Origin: Amnibacterium kyonggiense
Lineage (GTDB): Bacteria > Actinomycetota > Actinomycetes > Actinomycetales > Microbacteriaceae
Direction: 5' to 3'
Length of the DNA stretch: 64,000 bases
NCBI RefSeq assembly: GCF_004364555.1
Contig: NZ_SOAM01000003.1
Coordinates: 310,001 to 374,000 of the forward strand
The translations under genes and the position numbers were made by a program. The notes below the pieces were generated by a model. The model did no database searches, had not been told where the DNA came from, and was given only the letters and a program-made list of their open reading frames with translations. This document shows positions 50,135 through 58,308 of this stretch, piece by piece. Positions within the stretch are counted from its first letter, which is position 1; every line of letters starts with the position of its first letter.

Positions 50135-51280
50135 ATGGCGAGCATTCAGAAGCGCCCGAACGGTAGCTGGCGCGCCCGCTACCGCGACGCCGCCGGCAGG
50201 GAGCACGCCACTCACCGGGCGACGAAGCGCGAGGCGCAGCGGTGGCTCGACGAGCAGACCGCCTCCATCGTCTCTGGCACCTACGTCGACCCGCGCGCCG
50301 GCGGCGTCACGCTCCGCGCGTACTACGCCGACTGGGGCGCCCGGCAGCTCTGGGAGACGAACACGCGCCAGGCGATGGAGCTCGCGCTCCGACAATGCCC
50401 CTTCGCCGATCAGCCGATCAAGACCGTGAAGCGGTCCGACGTCGAGCTTTGGGTGAAAGCGCTCACCGTGGCGGGCCTCGCTCCGCTGACCGTGCACCAG
50501 CGGGTCGACAACATCCGCCGGATCCTTCGCTCCGCCGTCCGGGACAGGATCATCGCCGCCGACCCCACCGCTGGGGTCGTGTTGCCACGCAAGCGCCGCC
50601 GCGAGGCACGGATGACCATCCCGTCCACCGAGGACGTTGGCGCGCTCTACGCGGCCGCGGAGGACTGGTTCAAGCCCTTCGTGGCGCTCTGTGCGTTCGC
50701 CGGGCTGCGCTTCGGCGAGGCTAACGGCGTCCAGCTCGGCGACGTCGACTTCCTCCGCCGCACGCTCGACGTCCGCCGACAGGTTCAGCGCATCGCCCCA
50801 CACCCGCTGGAGATCCGAGGGCCGAAGTACGGCTCGGAGCGCACCGTGCACCTCGCGGACGGGCTGCTCCAGATCCTCAGCGGGCACATCGAGACGGTCG
50901 GCGTCTACGGAACGGACCGCTGGCTCCTTGTCGGCCGCGAGGACGGTCCTGCGTGGCCACGCAGCCTGCAGTACGCGTGGGACAAGACCGCCCGCGCCGC
51001 GGGGCTCGGGACGGGGAACGCGAAGTCCGGCACGACGGACGTGACCCCACATCAGCTGCGTCACTTCTACGCCTCCGGTCTCATCGCCGCCGGATGCGAC
51101 GTCGTGACCGTTCAGCGCGCCCTCGGCCACGCGTCCGCGGACATCACGCTGCGCGTCTACGCGCACCTCTGGCCGGACGGGAACGACCGGACGAGGAAGG
51201 CCGCTGACGACCTCCTGCGAACCTCACTCGCCGTTCCCGCGGACCGTGTGCGGACCGGACTGGTCGCGACCACCGCGTGA
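50135..51280 (+). CDS. Tyrosine-type site-specific integrase
   Basis: 381 residues from ATG 50135. N-terminal DNA-binding (AP2/arm-type) part MASIQKRPNGSWRARYRDAAG, SAM-like core-binding domain about 58-145, catalytic domain about 160-350. Catalytic set: Arg192 (GLRFGEANG), Lys231, His306/Arg309 (HQLRHFYASG), His332 (LGHASADITLRVY) and Tyr342. All present, so probably active. Ends 37 bp from the right attachment core. Phage Int-like actinobacterial subfamily. Confidence 0.95.
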   Translation: MASIQKRPNGSWRARYRDAAGREHATHRATKREAQRWLDEQTASIVSGTYVDPRAGGVTLRAYYADWGARQLWETNTRQAMELALRQCPFADQPIKTVKRSDVELWVKALTVAGLAPLTVHQRVDNIRRILRSAVRDRIIAADPTAGVVLPRKRRREARMTIPSTEDVGALYAAAEDWFKPFVALCAFAGLRFGEANGVQLGDVDFLRRTLDVRRQVQRIAPHPLEIRGPKYGSERTVHLADGLLQILSGHIETVGVYGTDRWLLVGREDGPAWPRSLQYAWDKTARAAGLGTGNAKSGTTDVTPHQLRHFYASGLIAAGCDVVTVQRALGHASADITLRVYAHLWPDGNDRTRKAADDLLRTSLAVPADRVRTGLVATTA

Positions 51281-51317
51281 CCCGCGCCGATTGGCGGATC
51301 TCGGCGCTCGGCGGGGA

Positions 51318-51328
51318 GTTGATCCAGA
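51318..51328. repeat. Right attachment core of the integrative element
   Basis: gttgatccaga, identical to 37374-37384. To its right is the 5' part of cpaF, to its left element DNA ending in the integrase. Confidence 0.85.
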
Positions 51329-51566
51329 TCTCCTCGACCGCCGGGTCGTCAAGCAGCGGCTGCAGCTGCCCGAACCCCGTCAGGTCGGCGACGATCTGCC
51401 GCTCGGCGCGGCGCTCGTCCGCGATGAGCGGCGCGTCGGAGGCGAAGGCGTGCTCGGCGTAGCGCCGCAGCTCCTCCTGCACCGCCTCCTCCGGCGCGCC
51501 GACGAGCGTCCCGCGCCGCGCCCTCGTGCGCACCGAGTCGGCGATCACGCGCACCGGATCGGTCAT
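51318..51566 (-). pseudogene. cpaF: cpaF (tadA) 5' part, severed by the integrative element
   Basis: From ATG 51566, 83 residues: MTDPVRVIADSVRTRARRGT, then EELRRYAEHAF, LTGFGQLQPLLDDPAVEEIW and IN at the core. This is the CpaF N-terminal region. After the core the frame runs on into element DNA as SPPSAEIRQS and stops at 51144, giving a 139-residue product without Walker motifs. The true continuation is at 37373 leftwards. The reading frame phase at both cores is identical. Confidence 0.92.
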
Positions 51567-51573
51567 GCGCGCC

Positions 51574-51617
51574 AGTGTGCCGAGGCGCCGGGATCGGCGT
51601 CGCCCGTTCTCCACAGG
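51574..51617 (-). promoter_or_regulatory. cpaF promoter with motif shared by the pilin operon
   Basis: On the minus strand: cctgtggagaac (51617-51606), 26 nt, cacactggcgcgc (51579-51567), then the ATG. CACACT is 7 nt before the ATG, giving a leaderless mRNA. The same two blocks with the same spacing lie before the pilin operon at 32870-32920. Confidence 0.65.
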
Positions 51618-51660
51618 ACCTCCATGGAGGATGGTCCTGGCGACGTCGCTCGTCACGGAT

Positions 51661-51666
51661 ACACTG
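51661..51666 (+). promoter_or_regulatory. -10 box of tRNA-Leu
   Basis: TACACT, 13 nt before the mature 5' end. A near-palindrome around ctccatggag lies upstream at about 51619-51628, between the divergent cpaF and tRNA promoters. Confidence 0.45.
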
Positions 51667-51679
51667 AGCCCGCTTCCGG

Positions 51680-51759
51680 CGGGAGTGGTGGAACTGGCAG
51701 ACACGCAGGATTTAGGTTCCTGTGCTTCGGCGTGAGGGTTCGAGTCCCTCTTCCCGCAC
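51680..51759 (+). tRNA. tRNA-Leu (anticodon UAG)
   Basis: 80 nt: acceptor stem gcgggag/ttcccgc, anticodon stem-loop cagga-tttaggt-tcctg with anticodon TAG, a class-II variable arm around cttcggcgtga, T arm gagggttcgagtccctc. CCA is not encoded. The gene is intact and is not the element's attachment site, although it lies 350 bp away. Confidence 0.92.
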
Positions 51760-51786
51760 TGCCGGGACGGTGGTGGAGGGACACGG

Positions 51787-52458
51787 ATGATGACGACCGT
51801 CAACGCCCTCTTCCCGTTCCTCGACCAGAACGCCCTCGCGGCGGCCGGGCCGGTCGGACTGCTCATCGTCTGCGCCGTGATCTTCGCGGAGACGGGCCTG
51901 CTGGTGGGGTTCGTGTTCCCCGGGGACACGCTGCTGCTCATCACCGGCATCAGCGCGGAGCAGGGCCTCGGGATCAGCATCTGGATCGCGGCCCCGGCGA
52001 TCGCCGTCGCGGCGTTCCTCGGCGGCGAGCTCGGCTACTACATCGGCAAGAAGACCGGGCCGCGGATCTTCGAGCGGAAGGACTCCGGGTTCTTCAGCCG
52101 GGCGCAGGTGACGCGGACCAACGCGTTCTTCGAGAAGTACGGCCCGCTCGCGGTGATCCTCGCCCGGTTCGTGCCGATCGTCCGCACCCTCGCCCCGATC
52201 GCGGCGGGTGTCGGCCGCATGAACTACAAGCGGTACAGCCTCTTCAACGCGATCGGCGCACTCGCCTGGGGCTTCGGCATCACCTTCGTCGGCTACCTGA
52301 TCGGCTTCATCCCGCCGGTGCGCGACTTCGTGCAGCACAACATCGAGTTCATCCTGCTCGCGGCCGTCGTCCTCACGCTGATCCCGACGCTCTACCACGT
52401 CTGGAAGAACCACCGCGAGGCGAAGAAGACCTCCGGCGAGAGCGTCTCGACCGACTGA
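51787..52458 (+). CDS. DedA family membrane protein
   Basis: 223 residues. SNARE-associated/VTT domain: FAETGLLVGFVFPGDTLLLI (the F/E..PFPGE-like motif), GGELGYYIGKKTGP, FEKYGPLAVILARFVPIVRT and APIAAGVGRMNY. About five helices or re-entrant loops. DedA proteins move lipids such as undecaprenyl phosphate across the membrane in some bacteria. The downstream 90 bp hold no clear structure. Confidence 0.9.
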   Translation: MMTTVNALFPFLDQNALAAAGPVGLLIVCAVIFAETGLLVGFVFPGDTLLLITGISAEQGLGISIWIAAPAIAVAAFLGGELGYYIGKKTGPRIFERKDSGFFSRAQVTRTNAFFEKYGPLAVILARFVPIVRTLAPIAAGVGRMNYKRYSLFNAIGALAWGFGITFVGYLIGFIPPVRDFVQHNIEFILLAAVVLTLIPTLYHVWKNHREAKKTSGESVSTD

Positions 52459-52548
52459 CCCGCGGGATCCCGGGCGCTTCCCGACGACTCGGGCGGGCGA
52501 TCGCGCCCGTCCCGTCGCATCCCGCCCGCGATCGGCGGAGGACGGCGG

Positions 52549-53136
52549 TCAGAGCGCCGCGATCGCCTCCGCGAGTTCGCGGAACGCCGTGCCGCGATGG
52601 CTCAGCGCGTTCTTCTCATCCGCCGACAGCTCGGCCGCGGTGCGGCCGCCGCCGTCCGCCGGCACGAAGAGCGGGTCGTAGCCGAAACCGCCCTCGCCGC
52701 GCTCGGATCGCAGGATCTCGCCCTCCCAGACCGCCTCGCGGACGACCTCGCGGTCGCCGTCGACGTACACGGCCGCGCACACGAACCGCGCGGACCGGTC
52801 GGCCGCGTCGCCGAGCGATTCGAGGAGGAGCGCCCGGTTGTCCTCGTCGCGCCCGGTCCCGGCGTAGCGGGCGGAGTGGATGCCCGGCGCCCCGTCGAGC
52901 GCGTCGACCGCGATCCCGGAGTCGTCCGCGATGGCCGGCAGCCCCGTCTCGGAGAACGCCGCGTGCGCCTTGATCAGCGCGTTGCCGACGAACGAGTCGG
53001 CGTCCTCGACCGGCGACGGACCCTCGTTCCGAAGGAACTCGACGCCGGGCAGCAGCGGACCGAGGATCGCGGCCAGCTCGACGACCTTGTGGGCGTTGCC
53101 GGTCCCGAGAACGATCCGCCGCGGTGCCGCCGTCAC
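52549..53136 (-). CDS. rdgB: Non-canonical purine NTP pyrophosphatase (RdgB/HAM1)
   Basis: 195 residues from GTG 53136. Removes dITP, XTP and similar from nucleotide pools. Seen: [69 protein letters not shown] and [19 protein letters not shown] overlap with rph upstream. Confidence 0.95.
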   Translation of the reverse strand: MTAAPRRIVLGTGNAHKVVELAAILGPLLPGVEFLRNEGPSPVEDADSFVGNALIKAHAAFSETGLPAIADDSGIAVDALDGAPGIHSARYAGTGRDEDNRALLLESLGDAADRSARFVCAAVYVDGDREVVREAVWEGEILRSERGEGGFGYDPLFVPADGGGRTAAELSADEKNALSHRGTAFRELAEAIAAL

Positions 53137-53867
53137 GCGGTCGCCTCGAGCGCCGCCCGCTGCAGCGCGGCGAGCCGTTCGGTGCCGGCGAGCGCCAGGT
53201 CGAGGAGGCGGTCCAGCTCGCTCCGGTCGAACGGCGCGCCCTCGGCGGTCCCCTGCACCTCGACGAACAGGCCGCGACCCGTCGCGACGACGTTCATGTC
53301 CGTCTCGGCGCGCACGTCCTCCGTGTATGCCAGATCGAGCATGGGTTCGCCGTCGATGATGCCGACGGACACCGCGGCGACGGAGTCGAGCAGCGGCACG
53401 GCCTTCTGCCCGATGAAGCGCTTGTCCCGACCCCACTCGATCGCGTCGTGGAGTGCGACGTAGGCGCCCGTGATCGCGGCCGTGCGGGTGCCGCCGTCCG
53501 CCTGCAGCACGTCGCAGTCGATGACGAGCGTGTTCTCGCCGAGCGCCTTCGTGTCGACGACGGCGCGGAGGGAGCGCCCGATCAGGCGGCTGATCTCGTG
53601 GGTCCTGCCGCCGATCCGACCCTTCACGCTCTCGCGGTCCATGCGGTCGTTCGTCGAGCGCGGCAGCATCGCGTACTCGGCCGTGACCCAGCCGCGTCCC
53701 TTGCCCTGGAGCCAGCGCGGGACGCCGTTCGTGAACGACGCCGTGCAGAGCACGCGGGTGCCGCCGAAGGAGATGAGCGCGCTGCCCTCCGCCTGCGTGC
53801 TCCACCCGCGCTCGATCGTCACGGGTCGCAGGTCGTCGGCGGCGCGGCCGTCGCGGCGTTCGGTCAT
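53133..53867 (-). CDS. rph: Ribonuclease PH
   Basis: 244 residues. Phosphate-dependent trimming of tRNA 3' ends. Seen: [79 protein letters not shown] and [20 protein letters not shown]. Overlaps murI (ATGA) and rdgB, the typical actinobacterial murI-rph-rdgB operon. Confidence 0.96.
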   Translation of the reverse strand: MTERRDGRAADDLRPVTIERGWSTQAEGSALISFGGTRVLCTASFTNGVPRWLQGKGRGWVTAEYAMLPRSTNDRMDRESVKGRIGGRTHEISRLIGRSLRAVVDTKALGENTLVIDCDVLQADGGTRTAAITGAYVALHDAIEWGRDKRFIGQKAVPLLDSVAAVSVGIIDGEPMLDLAYTEDVRAETDMNVVATGRGLFVEVQGTAEGAPFDRSELDRLLDLALAGTERLAALQRAALEATA

Positions 53868-54724
53868 CTCGGGTCTCCTGTCGTCGGGAGGGCTGTCGGC
53901 GGAAGCGTGATCGCCCCGGTCTGCACGAGGTCGACGCTCGCGACCTCCGGACCGAGGAACCGCCGGGCGAGGCGGAGGAACGCGCCCTCGCTCCCGCCGG
54001 TGGCCTCGAAGCGGTGCACGGGCGGGGCGGATGCGGTGCGGAGCAGGTCGTGCTGCACGAGCTCGCGGTAGACGTCCGCGGCGGTCTCCTCGGCGGAGGA
54101 GACGAGTGCGACCTCGGGGCCCATCACGAGCCGGATCGCGGCGGAGAGCAGCGGGTAGTGGGTGCAGCCGAGCAGCAGGGTGTCCACGTCCGCCGCTCGG
54201 ATCGGCGCGAGGTACTCCTCCGCGGCGGCGAACAGCTCGGGCCCCGTCGTGACGCCGGCTTCGACGAACTCGACGAACCGCGGGCAGGCCGCCTGGACGA
54301 CGGTGATGTCCGGGTCCGCGACGAAGGCGTCGACGTAGGCGTGCGATCGGACGGTGCCCTCGGTGCCGATCACGCCGATGCGCTTCGTCGTGGTGCGCCG
54401 CGTCGCCGCGCGGACCGCGGGCAGCACGACCTCGACGACGGGGATCCCGGCGCCGAGCGTGAACCGCTCGCGGGCGTCGCGGAACATCGCGGCGGAGGCC
54501 GTGTTGCACGCGATCACGAGGAGCTTGACGCCCTGCGCGACGAGGTCGTCCATCACCGCCAGGGCGTAGGCGCGCACCTCGGCGAGCGGCTTCGGCCCGT
54601 ACGGCGAGTGGGCGGTGTCGCCGACGTAGAGCACCGACTCGTTCGGCAGCTGGTCGATGATCGCCCGGGCCACGGTGAGCCCGCCGACGCCCGAGTCGAA
54701 GACCCCGATCGGCGCGTCCGTCAC
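53864..54724 (-). CDS. murI: Glutamate racemase
   Basis: 286 residues from GTG 54724. Makes D-glutamate for peptidoglycan. Catalytic Cys pair: [10 protein letters not shown] and [11 protein letters not shown]; also [17 protein letters not shown] and [14 protein letters not shown]. First gene of the murI-rph-rdgB operon, with a TAGGCT box 8 nt upstream. Confidence 0.96.
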   Translation of the reverse strand: MTDAPIGVFDSGVGGLTVARAIIDQLPNESVLYVGDTAHSPYGPKPLAEVRAYALAVMDDLVAQGVKLLVIACNTASAAMFRDARERFTLGAGIPVVEVVLPAVRAATRRTTTKRIGVIGTEGTVRSHAYVDAFVADPDITVVQAACPRFVEFVEAGVTTGPELFAAAEEYLAPIRAADVDTLLLGCTHYPLLSAAIRLVMGPEVALVSSAEETAADVYRELVQHDLLRTASAPPVHRFEATGGSEGAFLRLARRFLGPEVASVDLVQTGAITLPPTALPTTGDPR

Positions 54725-54732
54725 GGCCGGAC

Positions 54733-54738
54733 AGCCTA
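54733..54738 (-). promoter_or_regulatory. -10 box of murI (leaderless type)
   Basis: TAGGCT on the minus strand, 8 nt before the GTG at 54724. Confidence 0.45.
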
Positions 54739-54776
54739 TGGCCTCCGCCTCTACGGCCCGTCAGCGGGCCGGCGGG

Positions 54777-54944
54777 CTACTCGGCGTCGCGGCGGCGCAC
54801 CGAGACCGTCACGAGCGCGACGGCGAAGGAGACGAGCACGACGGCGACGACGGCTGCGGGGACGAGGTCGAACGCCTCCACGGCGCGGACGGGGGCGAGG
54901 AGCGCGGTGCTGAGGAGCGCGGTGACGTCCTGGGTGAGGACCAT
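54777..54944 (-). CDS. 55-residue single-helix membrane protein
   Basis: ATG 54944: MVLTQDVTALLSTALLAPVR, then helix VPAAVVAVVLVSFAVALVTV and a basic end SVRRRDAE. Tail orientation suggests N-out, C-in. Function unknown. A 15-bp direct repeat lies upstream at 54981-55019. Confidence 0.55.
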   Translation of the reverse strand: MVLTQDVTALLSTALLAPVRAVEAFDLVPAAVVAVVLVSFAVALVTVSVRRRDAE

Positions 54945-54980
54945 CGAAGGGGGACCTTCCGGGGGGAACTGGTGCGCCGT

Positions 54981-55019
54981 CGGCTGGGTGACCGGACGGG
55001 AGCCCGGCTGGGTGACCGG
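54981..55019. repeat. 15-bp direct repeat between divergent genes
   Basis: cggctgggtgaccgg at 54981-54995 and 55005-55019, 24 bp apart, in the space between the small membrane protein gene and pncB. May be a regulator binding site. Confidence 0.45.
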
Positions 55020-55111
55020 GGGTCGGACCAGCGTAGGGATCGCGGCGTCGCCGCCGCAGACCCCACTTGGGGGGAGCACGCCTCCCCCAGCGGCGCGCGG
55101 AGGCCGTTCCC

Positions 55112-55117
55112 TAGGCT
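55112..55117 (+). promoter_or_regulatory. -10 box of pncB (leaderless type)
   Basis: TAGGCT, 7 nt before the GTG at 55125. Confidence 0.5.
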
Positions 55118-55124
55118 GCTCCGG

Positions 55125-56420
55125 GTGACGAGCACCGCCCTTCTCACCGACCGGTACGAGCTCACGATGCTGGACGCGGCGCTCCGCGACGGCACGGCTC
55201 TGCGCCCCTCGGTGTTCGAGGTCTTCTCGCGGCGCCTCTCCGGCGGCCGGCGGTACGGCGTGCTGGCCGGGACCGGACGAGTGCTGGACGCCGTCGAGGC
55301 GTTCCGATTCGGTGACACCGAGCTCGACTGGCTGCGCACCGAGGGCGTCGTCTCATCGCGGACGCTCGACTGGCTCGCGGACTACCGGTTCTCCGGCTCG
55401 ATCAGCGGCTACCGGGAGGGCGAGCTCTACTTCCCCTCCTCCCCCGTCCTCACGGTCGAGGGGACCTTCGCGGAAGGCGTGATCCTCGAGACGCTCATCC
55501 TCAGCATCCTGAACGCGGACAGCGCGATCGCGACCGCCGCCGCCCGCATGGTGTCCGCGGCGGGCGAGCGCCCGCTCGCCGAGATGGGGTCCCGGCGGAC
55601 GCACGAGCAGGCCGCGGTCTCGTCCTCCCGCGCCGCCTGGATCGCGGGGTTCTCGGCGACCTCGAATCTCGAGGCCGGCCGCACCTGGGGCGTCCCGACG
55701 ATGGGCACGGCCGCGCACGCGTTCACGCTGCTGCACGACAGCGAGGAGGAGGCGTTCCGGGCGCAGATCGACGCGATGGGCGCCGGCACGACGCTGCTCG
55801 TCGACACCTACGACGTGATGGCCGCGATCGAGACGGCGGTCCGGCTCGTCGGCAGGGACCTCGGCGCCGTCCGCATCGACTCGGGCGACCTGCCGGTGGT
55901 CGTGAAGGCGGTGCGCGACCGGCTCGACGAGCTCGGCGCCACGAGCACGAGGATCACCGTGACGAACGACCTCGACGAGTACGCCATCGCCGCGCTCGCG
56001 GCGTCCCCCGTCGACTCGTACGGCGCCGGCACGCGCCTCGTCGGCGGCTCGGGCCACCCCACCGCCGGCTTCGTCTACAAGCTCGTCGAGCGCGCCGACG
56101 TGGACGGCTCCATGCGCCCGGTCGCGAAGAAGTCCGTGGAGAAGGCGGGGAACGCCGGGCGGAAATGGGCGTTCCGCCTGCTCGAGGACGGGGTCGCGAT
56201 TCAGGAGCGGATCGTCGTCGCGGACGCGGAGCCGGAGGTCGCCGGCGCCCGCGACCTCGTCGTGCCGCTCGTGGTCGACGGTCGGATCGACCCCGCGTTC
56301 ACGGGCACCGCGGGCGTCCGGGCCGCACGCGAGCACCATGCCCGCGTCGTCGCGGAGCTCCCCCAGGTCGCCATGCGCCTCTCGGGCGGCGACCCCGCGA
56401 TCCCGACCGTCCTCGCCTGA
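55125..56420 (+). CDS. pncB: Nicotinate phosphoribosyltransferase
   Basis: 431 residues from GTG 55125. Makes NaMN from nicotinate and PRPP in the Preiss-Handler NAD pathway. Seen: LLTDRYELTMLDAALRDGT, FEVFSRRLSGGRRYGVLAGT, EMGSRRTHEQAAVSSSRAAW, GTAAHAFTLLHDSEEEAF, VRIDSGDLPVVVKAVRDRL and VGGSGHPTAGFVYKLVE. The start is supported by the -10 box; longer upstream frames have no signal. Confidence 0.94.
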   Translation: MTSTALLTDRYELTMLDAALRDGTALRPSVFEVFSRRLSGGRRYGVLAGTGRVLDAVEAFRFGDTELDWLRTEGVVSSRTLDWLADYRFSGSISGYREGELYFPSSPVLTVEGTFAEGVILETLILSILNADSAIATAAARMVSAAGERPLAEMGSRRTHEQAAVSSSRAAWIAGFSATSNLEAGRTWGVPTMGTAAHAFTLLHDSEEEAFRAQIDAMGAGTTLLVDTYDVMAAIETAVRLVGRDLGAVRIDSGDLPVVVKAVRDRLDELGATSTRITVTNDLDEYAIAALAASPVDSYGAGTRLVGGSGHPTAGFVYKLVERADVDGSMRPVAKKSVEKAGNAGRKWAFRLLEDGVAIQERIVVADAEPEVAGARDLVVPLVVDGRIDPAFTGTAGVRAAREHHARVVAELPQVAMRLSGGDPAIPTVLA

Positions 56421-56426
56421 CTCGGG

Positions 56427-56690
56427 TCAGCGCAGGCGGTCGTAGATCTTCTTGCAGTCCGGGCAGATCGGGAACTTCTCCGGGTCGCGGCCCGGGACCC
56501 AGACCTTGCCGCAGAGCGCGCGCACCGGCTTGCCGGTGACGGCCGACTCGACGATCTTCTCCTTCTGCACGTAGTGCGAGAAGCGGTCGTGGTCGCCGTC
56601 CTCGGTGATCTCGCCGTTCAGCAGCTCCTCGAGCTCGCGGTCGAGGGTCGACGTCCCGCCGCCGGGATCGGTCACGGAGTCGCGCGCCAT
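56427..56690 (-). CDS. DUF3039 domain protein
   Basis: 87 residues. DHDRFSHYVQKEKIVESAV, GKPVRALCGKVWVPGRDPEK and FPICPDCKKIYDRL: the conserved actinobacterial DUF3039, with Cys59 and CPDC giving a zinc-ribbon-like set. The preceding STLDRELEELLNGE is also conserved. Function unknown. Convergent with pncB with only 6 bp between stops. Confidence 0.9.
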   Translation of the reverse strand: MARDSVTDPGGGTSTLDRELEELLNGEITEDGDHDRFSHYVQKEKIVESAVTGKPVRALCGKVWVPGRDPEKFPICPDCKKIYDRLR

Positions 56691-56739
56691 GCCGACCAGG
56701 GTAGGGCGAAGCGCGCCGGCGGTGGTGCGATCGAACCGA

Positions 56740-58308
56740 TCAGGCGCGGAGGGCTGCGGCGAGGATCTCGGGGCCGCGCCGCTCGAACACGCGGCCGCCC
56801 CACGCCGTCCCGAGCCGGAGCACGAGCGCGCCGACCACGAGCCCGGCGGCGAGCGATCCCCACGCGGCGGCGGTCGAGCCCTGCACCGCGAGCAGCCCGA
56901 GCACGATCGCGGGCGCCGAGAGCACGAGCTGGAGCAGGAACAGCACGGACTGCACGACGGCGGCGAGCCCGCCGGTCGAGTTCGGTTGCTGGAACGGGGA
57001 GGAGCCCGGGCGCGGCACGGGGTACGGCATCAGCGCGGAGCTCACCCCGCCGATCCCCATGCCGACGAGCAGGAGGCACACCGCCACCCCGATGAGCGGC
57101 GCGGCGAGCAGGAGCCGGCCGGCGACCGCGGCGCTCACGAACGAGCCGGCGACGAGGAGCGGGAGGCCCACGACGAGCACCGGCGCGAGCCGGCCGAGGC
57201 GGTCGTCGACGCCACGCACCCCCGCGGCCACGTGCAGCCAGATTGCCGTGTGGTCGTAGGCGATGTCGTTGTGCGTCGCCCAGCCGAGGAACAGCGCGAC
57301 GACGGGCACCGGGATGAGCGCCAGCACCGGGCGATCGACGCCCGCGAGCCCGAGCACGAGGACCAGGACGATCGGCGTGACCGGGATGCTGATCGCGCTG
57401 ACGCGGTACCGCACGTCCCGCGCCCAGTAGGAGGTGGCCCGGGCCGCGATCGCGCCGCGCGGCGAGGCGGGCAGCCGGCCGAACCAGCCGATCCCCGCGA
57501 GCGTCTGCGGCTTCGCCTGCCGTCCCGAGGACACGAGCGCCACGCCGACGAGCGCCCGCCAGACGAGGCCGAGCACGACGACGGTCACGACCGCGATGAG
57601 CAGCTGCAGGGCGCCCGCGGCGCTGCCGCTCGCGACGCTCGCGGGCGCGGCCCAGGCGGCGCCGAGCGGCGTCCAGGCCAGGACCGCCACGACCGACCCG
57701 ATCGCGGTGAGCGCCCGCCGTCCGAGCTCGAGGTTCGTGAGCACCACGACCAGCGGGGCGAGGAGGGAGATCCCGATCACGAGGACGGCGGCCACCGTCT
57801 CCCGCGAGCGCCTCGTCGAGAGCAGCAGCCCGGCGCTCGTCGCCGCGATGCGCGAGAGGAGCACGCAGGTGAGCACGATGATCGGCACGCTCACGAGCGC
57901 CACGAGGGCGGCGAGCGGCGAGCGGGACCAGGTGGCGACCGTGGCGAACGCGACGAGGAGGAGCGCGAGCCCCGGCACGCCGACGACGCCGGCGACCGCG
58001 AGCCCGATCGCCAGGCGGGTCCGGTCGAGGCCGAAGAGCGCGAAGCGGCGCGGGTCGAGCGTGTCGTCGATCCCCACGAAGATCGGCACGATCAGGAAGG
58101 CGAGCACCGCGAGCGAGCCGCCGCCGATGACGACGGCCTCCGAGATCGGGGCGGGCGCGAGACGGAGGGCGACGAGCGTCACGACGAGCATCAGGGTGAT
58201 GCCGGCGCCGTAGAGGAGGGCGAGGACGAGGCCCACGACCTGCCAGGGGCTCCGCCGGAACTGCCCGACGAGCAGCCGCAGCTTGAGGCGGACCAGGACG
58301 GCGGTCAT
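56740..58308 (-). CDS. ABC-2 type exporter permease
   Basis: 522 residues from ATG 58308, overlapping the ATPase gene by 4 bp. About 12-14 helices: LVLALLYGAGITLMLVVTLV, then VLAFLIVPIFVGIDDTLDPR, GLAVAGVVGVPGLALLLVAF, with a cytosolic loop around SSGRQAKPQTLAGIGWFGR. Similar in plan to the large two-half permeases that pair with CcmA-type ATPases. Substrate unknown. Confidence 0.82.
   Translation of the reverse strand: MTAVLVRLKLRLLVGQFRRSPWQVVGLVLALLYGAGITLMLVVTLVALRLAPAPISEAVVIGGGSLAVLAFLIVPIFVGIDDTLDPRRFALFGLDRTRLAIGLAVAGVVGVPGLALLLVAFATVATWSRSPLAALVALVSVPIIVLTCVLLSRIAATSAGLLLSTRRSRETVAAVLVIGISLLAPLVVVLTNLELGRRALTAIGSVVAVLAWTPLGAAWAAPASVASGSAAGALQLLIAVVTVVVLGLVWRALVGVALVSSGRQAKPQTLAGIGWFGRLPASPRGAIAARATSYWARDVRYRVSAISIPVTPIVLVLVLGLAGVDRPVLALIPVPVVALFLGWATHNDIAYDHTAIWLHVAAGVRGVDDRLGRLAPVLVVGLPLLVAGSFVSAAVAGRLLLAAPLIGVAVCLLLVGMGIGGVSSALMPYPVPRPGSSPFQQPNSTGGLAAVVQSVLFLLQLVLSAPAIVLGLLAVQGSTAAAWGSLAAGLVVGALVLRLGTAWGGRVFERRGPEILAAALRA

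Larger units (their letters stand above)
37374..51328. mobile_element. 13.9-kb integrative element inserted in cpaF
   Basis: Bounded by 11-bp direct repeats and carrying a tyrosine integrase at the right end. Contents from the left: coiled-coil membrane protein, HTH protein, PD-(D/E)XK-like protein, small proteins, a decayed repeat, an excisionase-like HTH, a ParB operon divergent from a HEPN operon, an effector/membrane pair, a long minus-strand operon of small proteins with a winged-helix protein and an iteron-like array, excisionase-like HTH, XRE repressor and integrase. No capsid, terminase, portal, tail, relaxase or type IV secretion genes are seen. The left end is visibly less GC-rich than the chromosome. 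Best guess: phage-satellite-like or defence-carrying element. Confidence 0.88.

Noticed and set aside
37374-51328. Element as an ordinary prophage.
   Set aside because: I find no terminase, portal, capsid, tail or lysis genes in any of its proteins.
51680-51759. tRNA-Leu as attachment site of the element.
   Set aside because: The tRNA is complete and has no duplicated 3' fragment at the other end; the duplicated core is within cpaF.
52459-52548. GC-rich stretch between dedA and rdgB as a terminator.
   Set aside because: Arms around the centre cgatcg break after four base pairs, so no convincing hairpin can be drawn.
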